Assembly: GCA_026545765.1 (NCBI GenBank)
Contig: CM048839.1
Location: forward strand, 85,078,414-85,142,413
Length of the DNA: 64,000 nucleotides
Source of the DNA: Plantago major
Taxonomy: Eukaryota; Streptophyta; Magnoliopsida; Lamiales; Plantaginaceae
Reading direction: 5' to 3'
Shown here piece by piece: positions 40,709-52,602 of the stretch (position 1 is the first letter of the stretch; the number at the start of each line of letters is the position of its first letter). The notes under the pieces are model-generated. The model was not told where the DNA came from. It made no database searches and worked only from the letters and a program-made list of their open reading frames with translations. A program made the translations under genes and the position numbers.

Positions 40709-42479
40709 ATGGCCCCAAAGAATTCTTCCACACAGAAATCTCAATCCTCCACTGGTATTGTGAACAACCGACTGGTAGGAGATTTTAATCCTGACCATTG
40801 GACTTCAAATCACAGAATGATTTGGGGTGGTGCCATGGTTGAGGAATACCTCACGGCTGCAATAGAGAACCAAGCCGACAGAAAGCTGATTCTTGACATG
40901 CCTGAAAAGGCACAAATCAAGGGTTTTCTATCTGCTCGCCCAAGTGGAATTTCATCACTCGATGTGTTGGAATTCTACAACAACTCCAGGATAATTTCCT
41001 GTGTTTCTGAAGGCACTGCAATAGTGTCTGTCAAAACCTCGATCGAGGAAAGAAATCATACGGACTTAACAACTTCGTAAGTTGTTTGAGCTTCAAAATC
41101 TTGGAAAGGATTTTGAAATAAACACCAAGGATAATGATCTCCTTGAAGGTGTTAAACAATTTATGCGATGGCGTGTGTGATCTTGAAAATCAGATACACC
41201 CTTTGAGTTCAAGCTTCGACATCCGAACCGGACATCGATGGTTCCAGGATGTATGGCTTGCATTCTTCACGGATGCATTGATGGTCTACAAGGAGGTGCT
41301 GACGACCGATAAGCGAAACGATGGATCATGATGTTCTTCTTTGAATCAACAAGACAAAAGGTTGGAAAACCCTTTTAAGCGGGAAAATGCGCCTTCATGA
41401 AGTTTGTGAAGAAGATTAAAGGCTTGAGCCTAAGATCGCCAAAGGACTAGCTGAGCCAAAGGCCACGAGGCTATGGTGCGAAGATATGCTACTTTGGAGA
41501 AGCTTGGCATTGAAATGAGAGAGGCATTTGAAATAGCCAGCGATAACCTACTCTACAAATATGAGTATACAAACTTGATGAAAAAGGTTCTTGGGTCTCG
41601 AAAGGTTCTAAGAAGCGAATGTACGAAAAGGTATCTGAAGAAAAGGTTGCGACCAAGAAGCCCGAACTTCAAGAAAGAAGTCTGGCAAATCGGAAGACAC
41701 ACCCATTGAGGTTGTCGATTCTCGGATATCTGCGGCCTTTGCCGATGAACGATAATGGCGGATCAACTCATCAATGCTGCAAAAGAGTCATCAACTCTTG
41801 AACAAGTAGACTCGGAAGAGAAAGTGCGTTGAAATGTTGCGACTAATGCGAATGCCTTCTTGATGAACTTATTAATCTTTGCCAAAGCAAGTGAAAAGCA
41901 CCAAGCCCCATCTGCAGAAATCGCAGGAGTAATGGACCAATCAGTTCCCAATGCCGATGAGAGCTCTGACGATGAAGATGATGAACTAGTCATCTCTCAA
42001 GTCCTAGAAAGAACAAAGAGGGCAAAGGTTACTGTAACAGTAACTGGTGATAAGGTTTCTGAAGAAGAACCTACACATCAGGTTGCTGAACAAGCACCTA
42101 TAGCAAAGGTTGTTGGTGCAAACACATCATCAGGAGCGTTTTACGCACAACTTCAAGAAGCCCGATGAGTGGTAATTTAGTCTTTGGCGGAATCTTGATG
42201 AAAATGCCACATCTAAAAATCTGGAAGAACATTCTACTGACCGATCTTCTGCTTCCAGACAACCACAACAACCACAAACACAACAACCACAACAGCCACA
42301 AGTGGTTGATGAAATGGTAAATGAACTCAATTTCGAATTACCAGCATTACAACACGCTGAAGAAAATCCTGCAAAAGAGCAGGTTCCCCAACTCGACAAG
42401 AGGGATCAAACTGAGACATCCACTCAGTATGATCAACCAGGGGAGGCAACTGAGTTGCACACTCAGGAAAGGTGTGAAG

Positions 42480-42563
42480 GTACATGAAAAATCAGTGATA
42501 AGTATTCTTCATCATAGGTTATCTTAAACTTCTTCTAAAATATTCAATACTTTCTACTTACAT
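42480..42563 (+). other. Copia B intron 3, acceptor reads CAT
   Basis: Donor GTACATG after AAG; tail TTTCTACTTACAT. Same position and length class (84 bp) as copia A intron 3, which ends ACAG. Exon 4 after it (42564-42716) is 153 bp, as in copia A. Confidence 0.65.
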
Positions 42564-42716
42564 GCTCATTCAGAAGTAGAAATGCAAAGGGAAAAAGTTG
42601 CGACATCCCCTGCATCAATGGAAATTGATGAAGCTCCCAAGGCAACATCACATGAAAGAATACCAGAAACTGAGAAAGTTTCTAAGAAAAATGACTCTGA
42701 GCTTCCTATTGAGGAA

Positions 42717-42805
42717 GTAAGTCCAAAACTCAGAACTCATTAAAGCATTTTTGCACAAATTCTTTCAAATAATTTCCTAAGTATTGTATTAATCTTAATT
42801 CTCAG
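42717..42805 (+). other. Copia B intron 4
   Basis: Donor GTAAGTCC, acceptor TTAATTCTCAG, 89 bp, phase 0. This copy keeps the acceptor that copia A has lost. Confidence 0.7.
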
Positions 42806-42918
42806 GTTCAAGAAAGAAAGGATGATGAGGACCAAACTTCCAAGTCTCCACCTCACAACAAGATATCTGAGACACCAATTGTCTCGATGCACAAATCTCT
42901 GAGCTGAAGTACTTACGG

Positions 42919-42994
42919 GTAACTTCGAAACTAAACTACACTTCTACAGATATCTACAAAAGTTTTGAAGCTCACTCAAAACTCTTTCTTTCGA
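42919..42994 (+). other. Copia B intron 5
   Basis: Donor GTAACTTCG; tail CTCTTTCTTTCGAGCTC, where copia A has CTTTCAGGCTC. The acceptor AG is disturbed by the CAG-to-CG pattern. Confidence 0.55.
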
Positions 42995-45900
42995 GCTCAA
43001 GCAGTGCAAAGCGGGCTCCCAATGATGAGAAAAGGACCTACCCTTCTTTAAAGCTCAAACCACCTAAAGCATATTGATGCTTCAAGAAATGGCAAAAGGT
43101 TAAGGTGCTCTGATCTCTACGAAATATTGAGAATCACAGATCAACCAACCCGAAGCACGAGCTCTTGACTTGAGGCGTATATCCATGCAATGTTCCCTAC
43201 GAGCAGTACGATTGCGACTCTATTGCATAAGGATTTCTCCGGAGAAGTGGCGCCTGATTTGATACAAGCCTTTGAGCAGGCGGATGGTCGACAAGATTAC
43301 GAGATGGCATTCAAGCCGATTCGCCCCAGACTACGCAATTTATACCTTGAACAAGAAGAGGTTAATGGGCGGAAGATCACTATTCTGAAGTGATCAATCT
43401 TGTATCTGAAGATGATGAGGAGGAAGAGATAAATGAAAGCGACTTGATGAACCTCCCACCATCACCGAAAGGATGACATAGACAAAAGGATGATGATGAT
43501 GCCCCCACTTTTGGGGACGGAGGAATTTCACAAAGAAATCATGCCTCAAGCTTTGAAAAGCAAAGCGAGAGGACACGAAATCTCGTCTCCATCTCCTCAA
43601 AAGTCAACTCGTCCATCTTCCCAACAAAAGGTTATTCTTGAACAAGTAGTTGAGGATTCTAAGGAAATCGCTCGAAATTGTTGAATACTCAATCGAGGCG
43701 CTCAACTCGGACAAGCTGTTGGAAGAAGAACAGCTCCATCTTCAAGCTGGAAGACCGGATAGCTAAATCAAGAGACAAGCTTGACCAACTACAATATCAA
43801 TATCTGCAAGAGATGATTGCTTACTCTTAGGTTAAAGAGCTACAGGATGCTGTAAAAGTCATCACCAAAGAACTCGAAACTGAAGAAGTCTTTGAAATTA
43901 AGCATGATGCTCAGGCTGCATCATCTTCAAAAGAAGTACCATCCTCCTCCCAAAAGGGAGGAAATCTCTGAGATGGTTCTTGGACTCGACAATCGATGAG
44001 AATGTCGAGAGGATGAAGATCTTGGGTTGATTACTCGGATGATGAAGAAGACAAGACTTTGACGAGCACGCAATGAACATCTAAGCGGTCTCACACTTGA
44101 AAAGGCGATTGCTCTGAAACTTTCAGCAAAGCGCCAAATGTCCACTCCATGAATACATGAGCAGATAGCAATCTTGGCTCATGAAAAAGGAGTTGTCTTC
44201 AGAACAAGGAAGTAATTGCCTCGTCCCTACGAAATGAAAAAGTTCTTGAGTCATCACTCGGAGATCAAATAACATAGTCATTGCTCGGAAAGATGGGAAT
44301 GATAAGGGCGATGATCGTCTTTATCTGAAAAAGCTTTCCAAGAGGCAAGTTACACTGCTGGAAAAGCAGATGCCATCCTAGGTCCATTGGCAGAGCTCAC
44401 TGATAAGGACAATGGACTTATCAAGCAAAATCAGGTTCTCAAAGCCGAACTTCAGAAGTTGGTCACTGCCTACAATTATTTACAAGGGCATTTTGACTCT
44501 CTCTCAGATTCTTTTTTTGAGACTGAGTCAGCCAACAATGACTAAGGGGGAAAGAGTGTACAAATCTGGACCTCAAAGTCAGGGGGAATGGGAAGAAGGA
44601 GAAGAAAACAAGAAGAAATGCAGGTGAGTGCGGCTCGAGAGGAAGAAGAAACATGAAAACTTCCACCACCCTAGAATCAATGAACCCTCCTCAAGCCATT
44701 TGCTTTGCAAATAGTAGCTTCCCGAACTCTTGAAGGAACTACAATGATAACAAGGGCCATGGCACAGAAACCTCCAAGGAGTACCAAGGCTCCAAGGAGA
44801 AGACATGTTAAAGGGATTAATGAATCTTCTGAAGAAAAAGGAGAAGGCCAAATCAAGTCCCTGGGCAATGAAGAAGGCTGTAAAACTCTCACAAGATTTA
44901 ATCTTGATGATGAGGAGAAGCGATAAAGATGAAGCTCCTCTTCACGAAAAGGAAAATTGAAAGCTAAGCGAGCCCATAGTTGCAAAGCCCTAGCGACTAA
45001 AACACCCTCTGGAAATACCAAGTCTATCGGGGTGGTTCTTAAGCAACAACCCCAAAGAGAATTCAAGGCGGAGAAGAGCAGTGAGGGCTGAGCAAAGACA
45101 AAGTCGACTTCCACTCGGGCGGAAGAAGCGAAATAGAGTATGTGAAGAATGACAATGATTCCTCATCTCTCTGGTGCATCAATCGGAAAAATGGCTATTG
45201 GATTACGGAACTTAAGCATCTCTTGGTAAATTCAAGATTTCGAACCAATCCATAAACAACTTATGGCATGGAGAAAAGATAAGCCAACCTTGATCAACAC
45301 CAATCATATTAAAAATTTGGTTGGATTTTGAAGTTGTCGAAGCTGAAGCCATGAGAAAGGACCTCTCGATGAATGTCCATATGGAAGCGAGATGATGTGC
45401 GAATTACGAATATCACGAGCACAAGAGCAAAACTTCATTGTGGAACCACATGAGTCGTTCTATCTAGCGAAGATCAATACAAGGGTGACATCGGATATCG
45501 AGGATTATCTATGAATACTTCAAGCTTCGGATATCGAGAATAGAGCATGCGGAAGTGGGGAAAGTATCGTGGGTCAAACATTTTGTCGAAAAATCCTACC
45601 AAAACCTACAAAGAGGTCGTGGATTTGCGGAGACAACTGAGATGCTCGTCGAACACTTCTCTATGATTATTAGATGACATCAAAGGTTTGGAGATAGGAA
45701 ATTTGTAGACTGATCCATAGAAGTACTGTTGAAGACTTGAAGAGTTGAAGACTTGAAGACTAGTCTATTAGGATGTTTACTTGTAGCTTGGCTACTCCTG
45801 TTGTTCTAATTTACTATTTTTGTTTTTTGTTGTATTTTTGCTGACTGAGCTAAACTTGTTTTATGTATTGTAGTTATCTGTAATCTTTCTTTGTAACTTA

Positions 45901-46083
45901 TCGAAGAACTTACTCTCGGATAGTATTCTATAAAGATAACTTGTCGAATAAAGATCACAACTTGTGATTTGGTTGATGTTTACTTCGCATAATTGAATGA
46001 ATTGAAAAATCTTAAGAAATGATTAGGTGTTGGATTGTTCACTCGTCAGTTGTAATAGGTCGAGATAGTCATCGTTGGTGATC

Positions 46084-46096
46084 AAAAGGGGAAATT
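46084..46096 (+). promoter_or_regulatory. Polypurine tract of copia B
   Basis: AAAAGGGGAAATT directly before the 3' LTR. The 350 bp upstream are the 3' untranslated region, matching 12311-12663. Confidence 0.75.
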
Positions 46097-47712
46097 TGTT
46101 AAGAAAATTGTTAGATATTTTGTTAGAAATATCTGTTTAGTTTTGATCAGCAACATGATGACTTATCTTAGTCTCAGAAAGGTGATTGGTACTCTTGGTT
46201 CACTTGAACATTGTAAAAGAGGAAACCCACTAAGTATGATAGTCTAGCTAATCTTGTATAGGATGTTAGGTCTCAAAATGTAATTTTATTTTATGAAGAA
46301 GACCGAGAAGAAGACATCCAAGCGAACAAGTTCAACGACATTGAAGATTTGAAGAAAGCGCACAAGATTCTTGAAATAGTTTTGTAGATACCTTGGCGAT
46401 TTCTTGAAGGCGAATGATTGCTAAACAAATCATGTCACAAGAGATATCGAGAAGTCGAGAGGTCCATCTGGAAAACAAGGAAAGTATCCTGAGATATCTA
46501 CACTCGGATACCTTGAGCTTTAAACCACATTTACGATAAAGAAATATATATTGCAAACAAAGTTGTTTCAATAAAAGTGGTATCTGAAGTTAAAGGTAAG
46601 GCGTGCTAAAACTTCGAGAAAGCGATAAAGTTAAGTCTACGATACAAAGCATAGTTCCGTTGGCACTCTGAGGACAAAAGTATAGTACAATGCATTTAAT
46701 GCACGGACATAGATGTCTGAACAAAAGCAACGGTACCTTCTGAAGAAGAAGACAAACCTGCTACAGTACTATACACAGATATCAATAGTTTGAATTTTAT
46801 TTAAGTCTAACGGATACTATTCAACGGCATTCAAATTCATCTATAAATATCCACACTTAGACTGCTTGAGAAGACACGCTGAACCTTAGAGACACAGAAC
46901 TTACTGAACAACATTTACACGAACATATTCTCTCAAGAAAACTACTTATCCTCAAAGCTTTCTGTTGCGACCAAAGCTCCTGATCTTAAGTAGTACTAAA
47001 GTTCTAAGTGTCACGATCCTAAACAAACATTGCTATTTGTGAAAGAGTTGAATCGAAAGATCAAGTATAAGATTCATTCTCTTGAACAATTATCATAGAC
47101 TTGGGTCGATAAAAGAACAAGATACCATACATTGCAAAGTGTATTAAGTATACTTGATTCACAGAGCTATCTGATTAACTGAAAAGTTATTAAAGAAGCT
47201 CATCTGACAACTCAAACCAAAACCAACACCATCACTGGCGTGGAGTACAGGAAGTACTTAGTTTGAGAAACTAAGGAATAACTCAAAGGTTATTGAGCAC
47301 AGGAAGTACATAGCTTGGGAATCTAGGGAATAGCTCAAAAAGGTTTCTGAGTACAGGAAGTACTTGGCTATGAAAGGCGGGGAACATTTGGTTGGGAACC
47401 ATTTGTTTAAGGAATCATAGAATAGGATTTTTGTAAGGTGACCTCAATTATCTATTCTAGTGAATTCTAGGTCTTTGGATGACCGACGTGGATTAGTTGG
47501 AGGATTCATACCTCCGGATACCACTATACTTCTTTGTGTTATTTACTTTTCTGTACTTACATTTCAGCAACACACACACACACTTTAACTGTTTCTGCAC
47601 TTATCTATCTTAAGTCTTCCGCGCTCTGAATTTAAGTATGAGATATCTACACAGATATCTGAGAAATAGTTTTTATCGACAAAAGTTTACTTTGCCGTTA
47701 TATGGACCAACA
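46097..47712 (+). repeat. 3' LTR of copia B
   Basis: TGTTAAGAAAATTG to GGACCAACA, 1,616 bp, very close to the 5' LTR. Many of the differences are at CTG or CAG sites. TATA box 46842-46849. Leader repeats at 47236-47390. It lacks part of the CCCTCTAGTCTTT segment near its end. Confidence 0.9.
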
Positions 47713-47717
47713 ATAAT
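47713..47717. repeat. Copia B target-site duplication ATAAT, right
   Basis: Matches 32280-32284. Confidence 0.85.
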
Positions 47718-48689
47718 CATACGAAACATAGATGAGAAACTCGCATGCAATAACATACAATTCAATCGATGAAGATAAAGAACGAATTGTAAAGAAGAAA
47801 GCAATAGAGAAATCAATACCAATAATCCTGATGTGTAAAATCAATGAATAACCAAGCTCCAAAGATGTCTCAATGTCAATGTCTGAATCTAGGAGCTTAT
47901 CCTATGCATATCTAGGGTAAAAAGGAGTTATGTCTCAAGTTATCGTGAAAGAAATCTATTTAAAGGAGGAAAAACGAGTAGAATCCTAGCAGAATTCGAC
48001 CACAAAGTAGCCCAGCAAATAAGCTCTCGGGAACTCTCGCCGCGGCGAAGATGCTTTCTGACAGTCATCCTGCGATATCTGTATCTTTTTCTTTAGGAAG
48101 AATTTGGCTACAATTTTGGTTGAATTATCTTTCCATGGACACCGAGATCAGGTAAATCGGACATTATATGAGAGAGTTATGTCCAAAATTCCTAAAGCTC
48201 AAGTAAATCATCACTTTTGCAAGTCACGCTAAAATGCCTCTCAATTCTTCGTCCGAATATTCCTTCCTGCCCGGAAATTAAAAAGCAAGAGAAACCACGA
48301 AAATAAAGAAAGAGTTAGTTACAAAAAAGGGAGACTATAAGCTGATAGGCTATAGTATTTATTCTATTTATCATGCAGATCGAAGTACCCTGGAAATATC
48401 CCGAAAAGACCTCTCATTAGGATTCATTATCTCCCTTAACGGTCGAGGAATGAAAATGAAGGCCACTCGAATTCACTTCCGTCTTGTGATTACTCTTCAT
48501 TCAGAGATCTATAACCAATGTCTTCACTCCGATTTTCACCTTCGGGACCAAATAACACAAAAGATCCTACAAAACACAAACAAAGTACCAAAGCATAAAA
48601 AGGTTCAAAAACACTATAAAACTAAGGTCAAAGACTAACAGAAGACCGCTAAAAAGGACCAAATGAGACATTAGAATATTATCTCATCA
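47718..48689 (-). repeat. D LTR b, part right of copia B
   Basis: Continues LTR b to its minus-strand start TGATGAGATAATATTC at 48689. TATA-like TTTAAATAG on the minus strand (47956-47964). It contains a 208-bp insertion at 48257-48464 that the sister LTRs lack. Confidence 0.8.
48257..48464. other. Foreign 208-bp insertion in D LTR b
   Basis: LTR a reads CGTCCGA followed directly by ACTCCGAATTCAC; here the two are parted by 208 bp of unrelated sequence starting ATATTCCTTCCTGCCCGG and ending GAATGAAAATGAAGGCC. No target duplication, inverted ends or ORF. It is probably filler DNA from elsewhere; its origin is unknown. Confidence 0.6.
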
Positions 48690-50461
48690 AAATCCCCAAA
48701 CCGAACTTTTGCTCGTCCTCGAGCAAACACCCAACCTAAACAAACTAGACTCAAAACAAAAACAAACAAGACGCACATAAAAGAGTTGAACTCCCAAGTG
48801 ACCGAATCTACCATTGTAAACATTAAATTCACAAGATGCAAAGGGTTTGCACTCAACTAACCTTGGCAGAATAGTGCACAGAAAATCAAACAAGAAAGTT
48901 TCTCAAGTAAATAGCACTTACGTCTAACTTGCTAATCCCTCACAAGAGGATCCTATGCAACTCTCTCTCACACTCTGGAAGTGTCCAGTGGGTTAATCAC
49001 TCAAGCATATCAAGAGAAAGGAAGGTGACTTTCGTCACAAAAGTGTCTCAAATAACTCATGCAATGTACTCAATCAGTTAAGTCAGAAGGGACTTTTCCT
49101 TGCACATAGCAGCTTGCCAGAACATACAAACCAACTTCCATATCACCACATTCTTGCATACTATGAATTATATGCTAATCAATTGGCCACAATGGACTCT
49201 TTTAGTCTCACTATTTTGGTAGTGTCTGTTTTACCGAAGTCCGCACTTTTGTCCGTGTCAGTTTGGTATACGTGCCATCAACCCTCACGGTCATATGGCT
49301 TTTTTGGACCACGCTGGTATATAGGTAGTATTTGAAACCATGACCACAACTACGGTGATGGCACCACAGATACACTCAAGACATATTAAATAATTAGGGG
49401 AAGCAATACAGATTACAAGTATAAATTAAACATATCAGCACAGCAGAATTCTTCTCCCCAAACTAGTTCTTTGTAATGGATTGGCATCGATAAAATAGAT
49501 CATGAAGAGCATGCCGTTCTTCATACTTAACTTACACAGAGTACACATGAGCATGATGAGGCGCAAACAAGGGAGTTTGCACTTCCCGAATAAATCCCAC
49601 AGTCTTGGTACAATATTTTTCATCGGCTAAAGGTTTCTCAACTTTTTGGAACAAAGAGCTACATACTTACTATTTACAAAGCAGACTTATAGGATTAAAA
49701 CATAAGCAGCTATCAAATTCAACAATCACAATAGATGAACAACAACAACTCACTCACAAGAAAAAGAAAGTAGGCAAAAATACTCTATTTTAAAAAAAAA
49801 AAAAACTGCTGTATCTTGAAAAAAAGAATCTCGCCTTGCGAGTTTTCTGAATGAAAAAACATTACGGGGAAGGTCTACTTGGCAAACAAAAGGCTCATCA
49901 TGCGAGATTTTACGAAACTAAATCCCGTCCTCTCGACTTATCTCGCTGCGACAAGATTTTTCGAATTTTTTTCTCTTTGACTCTAATGCGATCTCACCTC
50001 GCGAGATCGAAATTCCATGCCTCGGCTAGAATTTCACGAGTTTCCTCATGTGAGTACCAAGGTTATGCTCCCACAAACACGTACAGACATAAACTGAAAA
50101 CAAAACAAACACATAAAAGTGGCTAACATACCACCCCACGTAGACAAATAAGGCACATAGGCCACGAAAATATATGCAATCCTATGTGGCTCACCGACCA
50201 CCACTATGAAAGCGATAAAAACGGACACAAAACACATGAAATCCCTCCCCAAACCTAAACTTTAGCTCGTCCTCGAGTTTCAAGTTTAAGCAAGCGAAGG
50301 AACAAAAAAGAAAAAACAAAAACTGATAATAAAGAAAAACTTACCCCCGGGAAGCGCCTTTTATTATAGTCGTTGGCTCGACTTTTGGGAATCTTTGCTA
50401 TCCATTATCAAGCAGTGAATCCTTGCATCCTTTCGGTATCCTCGGCATTTGTGAGCCACCC
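48690..50461 (-). other. D internal region 2, non-coding 3' part
   Basis: It opens with the purine tract next to LTR b and the perfect hairpin TTTGCTCG-tcct-CGAGCAAA (48708-48727). Further on are the conserved block (49215-49345), the hairpin arms CACATAGG/CCTATGTG (50154-50161 and 50181-50188), GTGG-CTAACATA-CCAC (50119-50134) and the internal module at 50243-50280 (minus strand CTCGAGGACGAGC, then AGGTTTGGGGAGGG). No gene. Confidence 0.65.
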
Positions 50462-51100
50462 TTAGCTCCTCTCCTCAAGTTCTCTAATAATTTCATGATT
50501 CCTAAAACTAAAATTAAACAAATCGGAAAATTTAAAAACTAAAAAATAACTATAGGAAGCAGGAGGAAAATAAAAATGGGAAATTGGGTGAAACTCACAG
50601 GCGATCAATGTATGTGATGGAACCAATACTTGCAAATCACAAGCAGGTAATGGGGTAGAATGTATTTCATCTTGTTCTGTGGGGGTAGATTCGAAAGTTA
50701 GCTCAGCAAGGCAGTTTGTCTTCTCACGCTCTATGTTCTCATGCCACAACATCGTCTCCTTATAAATACAAACCTGTGCATTGATAAACTCAAAGAATTG
50801 TCCAAGTTCGAACTCAGCTATGGGTTGTCTCGTAGCTTCATCTACCATCATTCTACTACTCTCGGTTAATCCCCTATAGAAACATCCTATCCATTCCTTA
50901 TCCTCCAATCCAGCATATATGCACTCTTCTTACAGCTCTAGAAATCGAAACCATGCTTCGTCAAATCTTTCTCCACAAAATTTTCGAAAGCTGCGAAGCA
51001 CTTCCCTCTCTGTTTGGCGGAGCTGTGCTCGCTCGATAAGCCATTCTCCATAGGTTTTTGCTTTTACGATTGGGGATTTGTTTGGCTTCTCGGTTGTCAT
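50462..51100 (-). pseudogene. D mini-gag, second copy
   Basis: From the minus-strand ATG at 51100 (MTTEKPNKSP) in one frame to 50462, with a single TAA at 50930-50932 where copy one reads Gln. The middle part (GLEDKEWIGCFYRGLTESS, EFELGQFFEFINAQVC) is open where copy one has its stop. It shows no protease or zinc knuckle. The tail from about 50600 is Phe/Ser-rich and may be untranslated. Confidence 0.55.
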
Positions 51101-51235
51101 AAGTTCCTGCACACACAAAGATAGGAAACCACGAGTAGTTCCGACAAAAAACAAGCTAAACAAATAAAAACTATAAAAAAACAAAGAATCACACTCAAAA
51201 GCTTCTGAGGAATTAACTCCCCGTGGCGCCAAAGT

Positions 51236-52597
51236 TGATAAGCTCAAATTATACTCTAAAATAACTTAAGAGAATAAAGGTAGTTGTAGACTAAGCTAAC
51301 TTCGGTATCGTTCTCTAGGAATTAATCAAGCTATGCAACGATTGAGAATGAACAATTATTAAGTGAGAAGCAGTTGGTTTGAATGTTGTTATACCCTTAA
51401 ACTAGATTAACGAAAGGTAAATAGATAGATTTAAACAAAGAGAAAGATGAATACATGGCAAGATCTAATTATGCTAATTCAAACTAGGAAAACACTCATA
51501 TTTGTCACAGTTTGTTGTCGATAAATCGATCAATTCGATTCAACCAATTGTTCATAGAATATATTATACTGGAGAAATCATGAGTCATCAATTCACGATC
51601 CTTAAACATGAACAATTTAGAGAATTTAATACGGACTTATCGAATTGAAGGTTTTTACGAAGATTTTATACTAGACTAACCTATATGAGTGATTTGATAA
51701 ACCTAGAAGCACATGCATAATCTTCACATACTCTTGTATTGAGAGGTGTTTAGCTACTCATGATAGATAATGCATCTGAGAGATTCATCGTAATAATCGT
51801 CTGAAACATAGATGAGAAAGCAGCATAATAACATACAATTCAATCGATGAAGATAAAGAGCAATTGTAATGAAGAAAGCAATAGAAATCAATACCAATAA
51901 TCACGATGTGTAAAGTCGATGAATAACCAAGCTCGAAGATGTCTCAATGTCGATATGCGAATCTAGGAGCTTTTCCTATTCATATCTAGGGTAAAAAGGA
52001 GTTATATACGAATTTATGGTGAAGGAAATCTATTTAAAGGAGGAAAAACGAGTAGAATCTTAGCAGAATTCGACCACAAAATCGCCACAAATAAGCTCTA
52101 AGAACTCTTGCATGGCGCACCTAAATGTCTCGCAGCGGCGAAGATGCTTTCTGACAGTCAACCTGCGATATCTGTATCTTTTTCTTCATGAAGAATTTGG
52201 CTACGATTTTGGCAAGACAGTTGTAGCCCTTTGAATTATCTTTCCATGGGCACCGAGATCAGGTAAATCGGACTTTATATGAGAGAGTTATGTCCAAAAT
52301 TCCTAGACTTCTCCGTAAATCATCACTTTTGCAAGTCACGCTAAAACGCCTCTCAATTCTTCGTCCGAACTCCGAATTCACTTCCGTCTTCGCCCAATTA
52401 CTCTTCATTCAGAGATCTGTAACCAATGTCTTCACTCCGATTTTCACCTTCGGGACCAAATAACACAAAAAATCCTACAAAACACAAACAAAGTACCAAA
52501 GCATAAAAACGCACAAAAACACTACAAAACTAAGGTCAAAGACTAAGAAAAGACCGCTAAAAAGGACCAAATGAGACGTTAGTATATTGTCTCATCA
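51236..52597 (-). repeat. D LTR a (first LTR in element direction)
   Basis: 1,362 bp, minus-strand start TGATGAGACAATATAC at 52597 and end GAGCTTATCA. The primer site beside it (51219-51234) is short by several bases compared with 31692-31710. Between 51240 and 52150 there are many CTG/CAG-to-CG differences from LTR b and c. Confidence 0.8.
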
Positions 52598-52602
52598 GTC
52601 AG
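52598..52602. repeat. Target-site duplication GTCAG, right copy
   Basis: Matches 27028-27032. Confidence 0.85.

Larger units (their letters stand above)
40709..45725 (+). pseudogene. Copia B third ORF (about 5 kb, with introns)
   Basis: ATG at 40709 (MAPKNSSTQK). The N-terminal domain is clear to about 41030 (RLVGDFNPDHWTSNHRMIWGG, KAQIKGFLSARPSG, LDVLEFYNNS). Then it is broken but recognisable against copia A: basic and acidic repeats to 42170, MVDEMVNELNFELPALQHAEE near 42300, introns at 42480-42994, coiled-coil parts to 44530, a Lys/Pro-rich part to 44930 and the worn C-terminal domain to about 45720. Exons 2 and 3 and introns 1 and 2 of copia A are missing. Most frame breaks lie in patches of CTG/CAG change, so the living ORF may be more intact than it looks. 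Confidence 0.6.
32285..47712 (+). mobile_element. Copia B: complete Sirevirus-like element, 15.4 kb
   Basis: Both LTRs, both primer sites, gag, pol and the large third ORF are present between ATAAT duplications. The two LTRs are nearly identical, so the insertion is recent, and it sits in a D LTR. Its frame breaks cluster in patches where CTG or CAG reads as CG compared with copies A and C. Some of its damage may therefore be sequence error. Confidence 0.9.
27033..52597 (-). mobile_element. D: tandem minus-strand Athila-like non-autonomous array
   Basis: Read leftwards from 52597: LTR 51236-52597, internal 48690-51235, LTR 31715-48689 (split by copia B), internal 29128-31714, LTR 27033-29127 (with a Mutator-like insertion). 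One pair of GTCAG duplications bounds all of it. Each internal region is only about 2.55-2.6 kb and codes for a short Gag-like piece, so the element is non-autonomous. LTRs open TGATGAG (or TGATAAG in one) and close CTTATCA. Confidence 0.8.
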
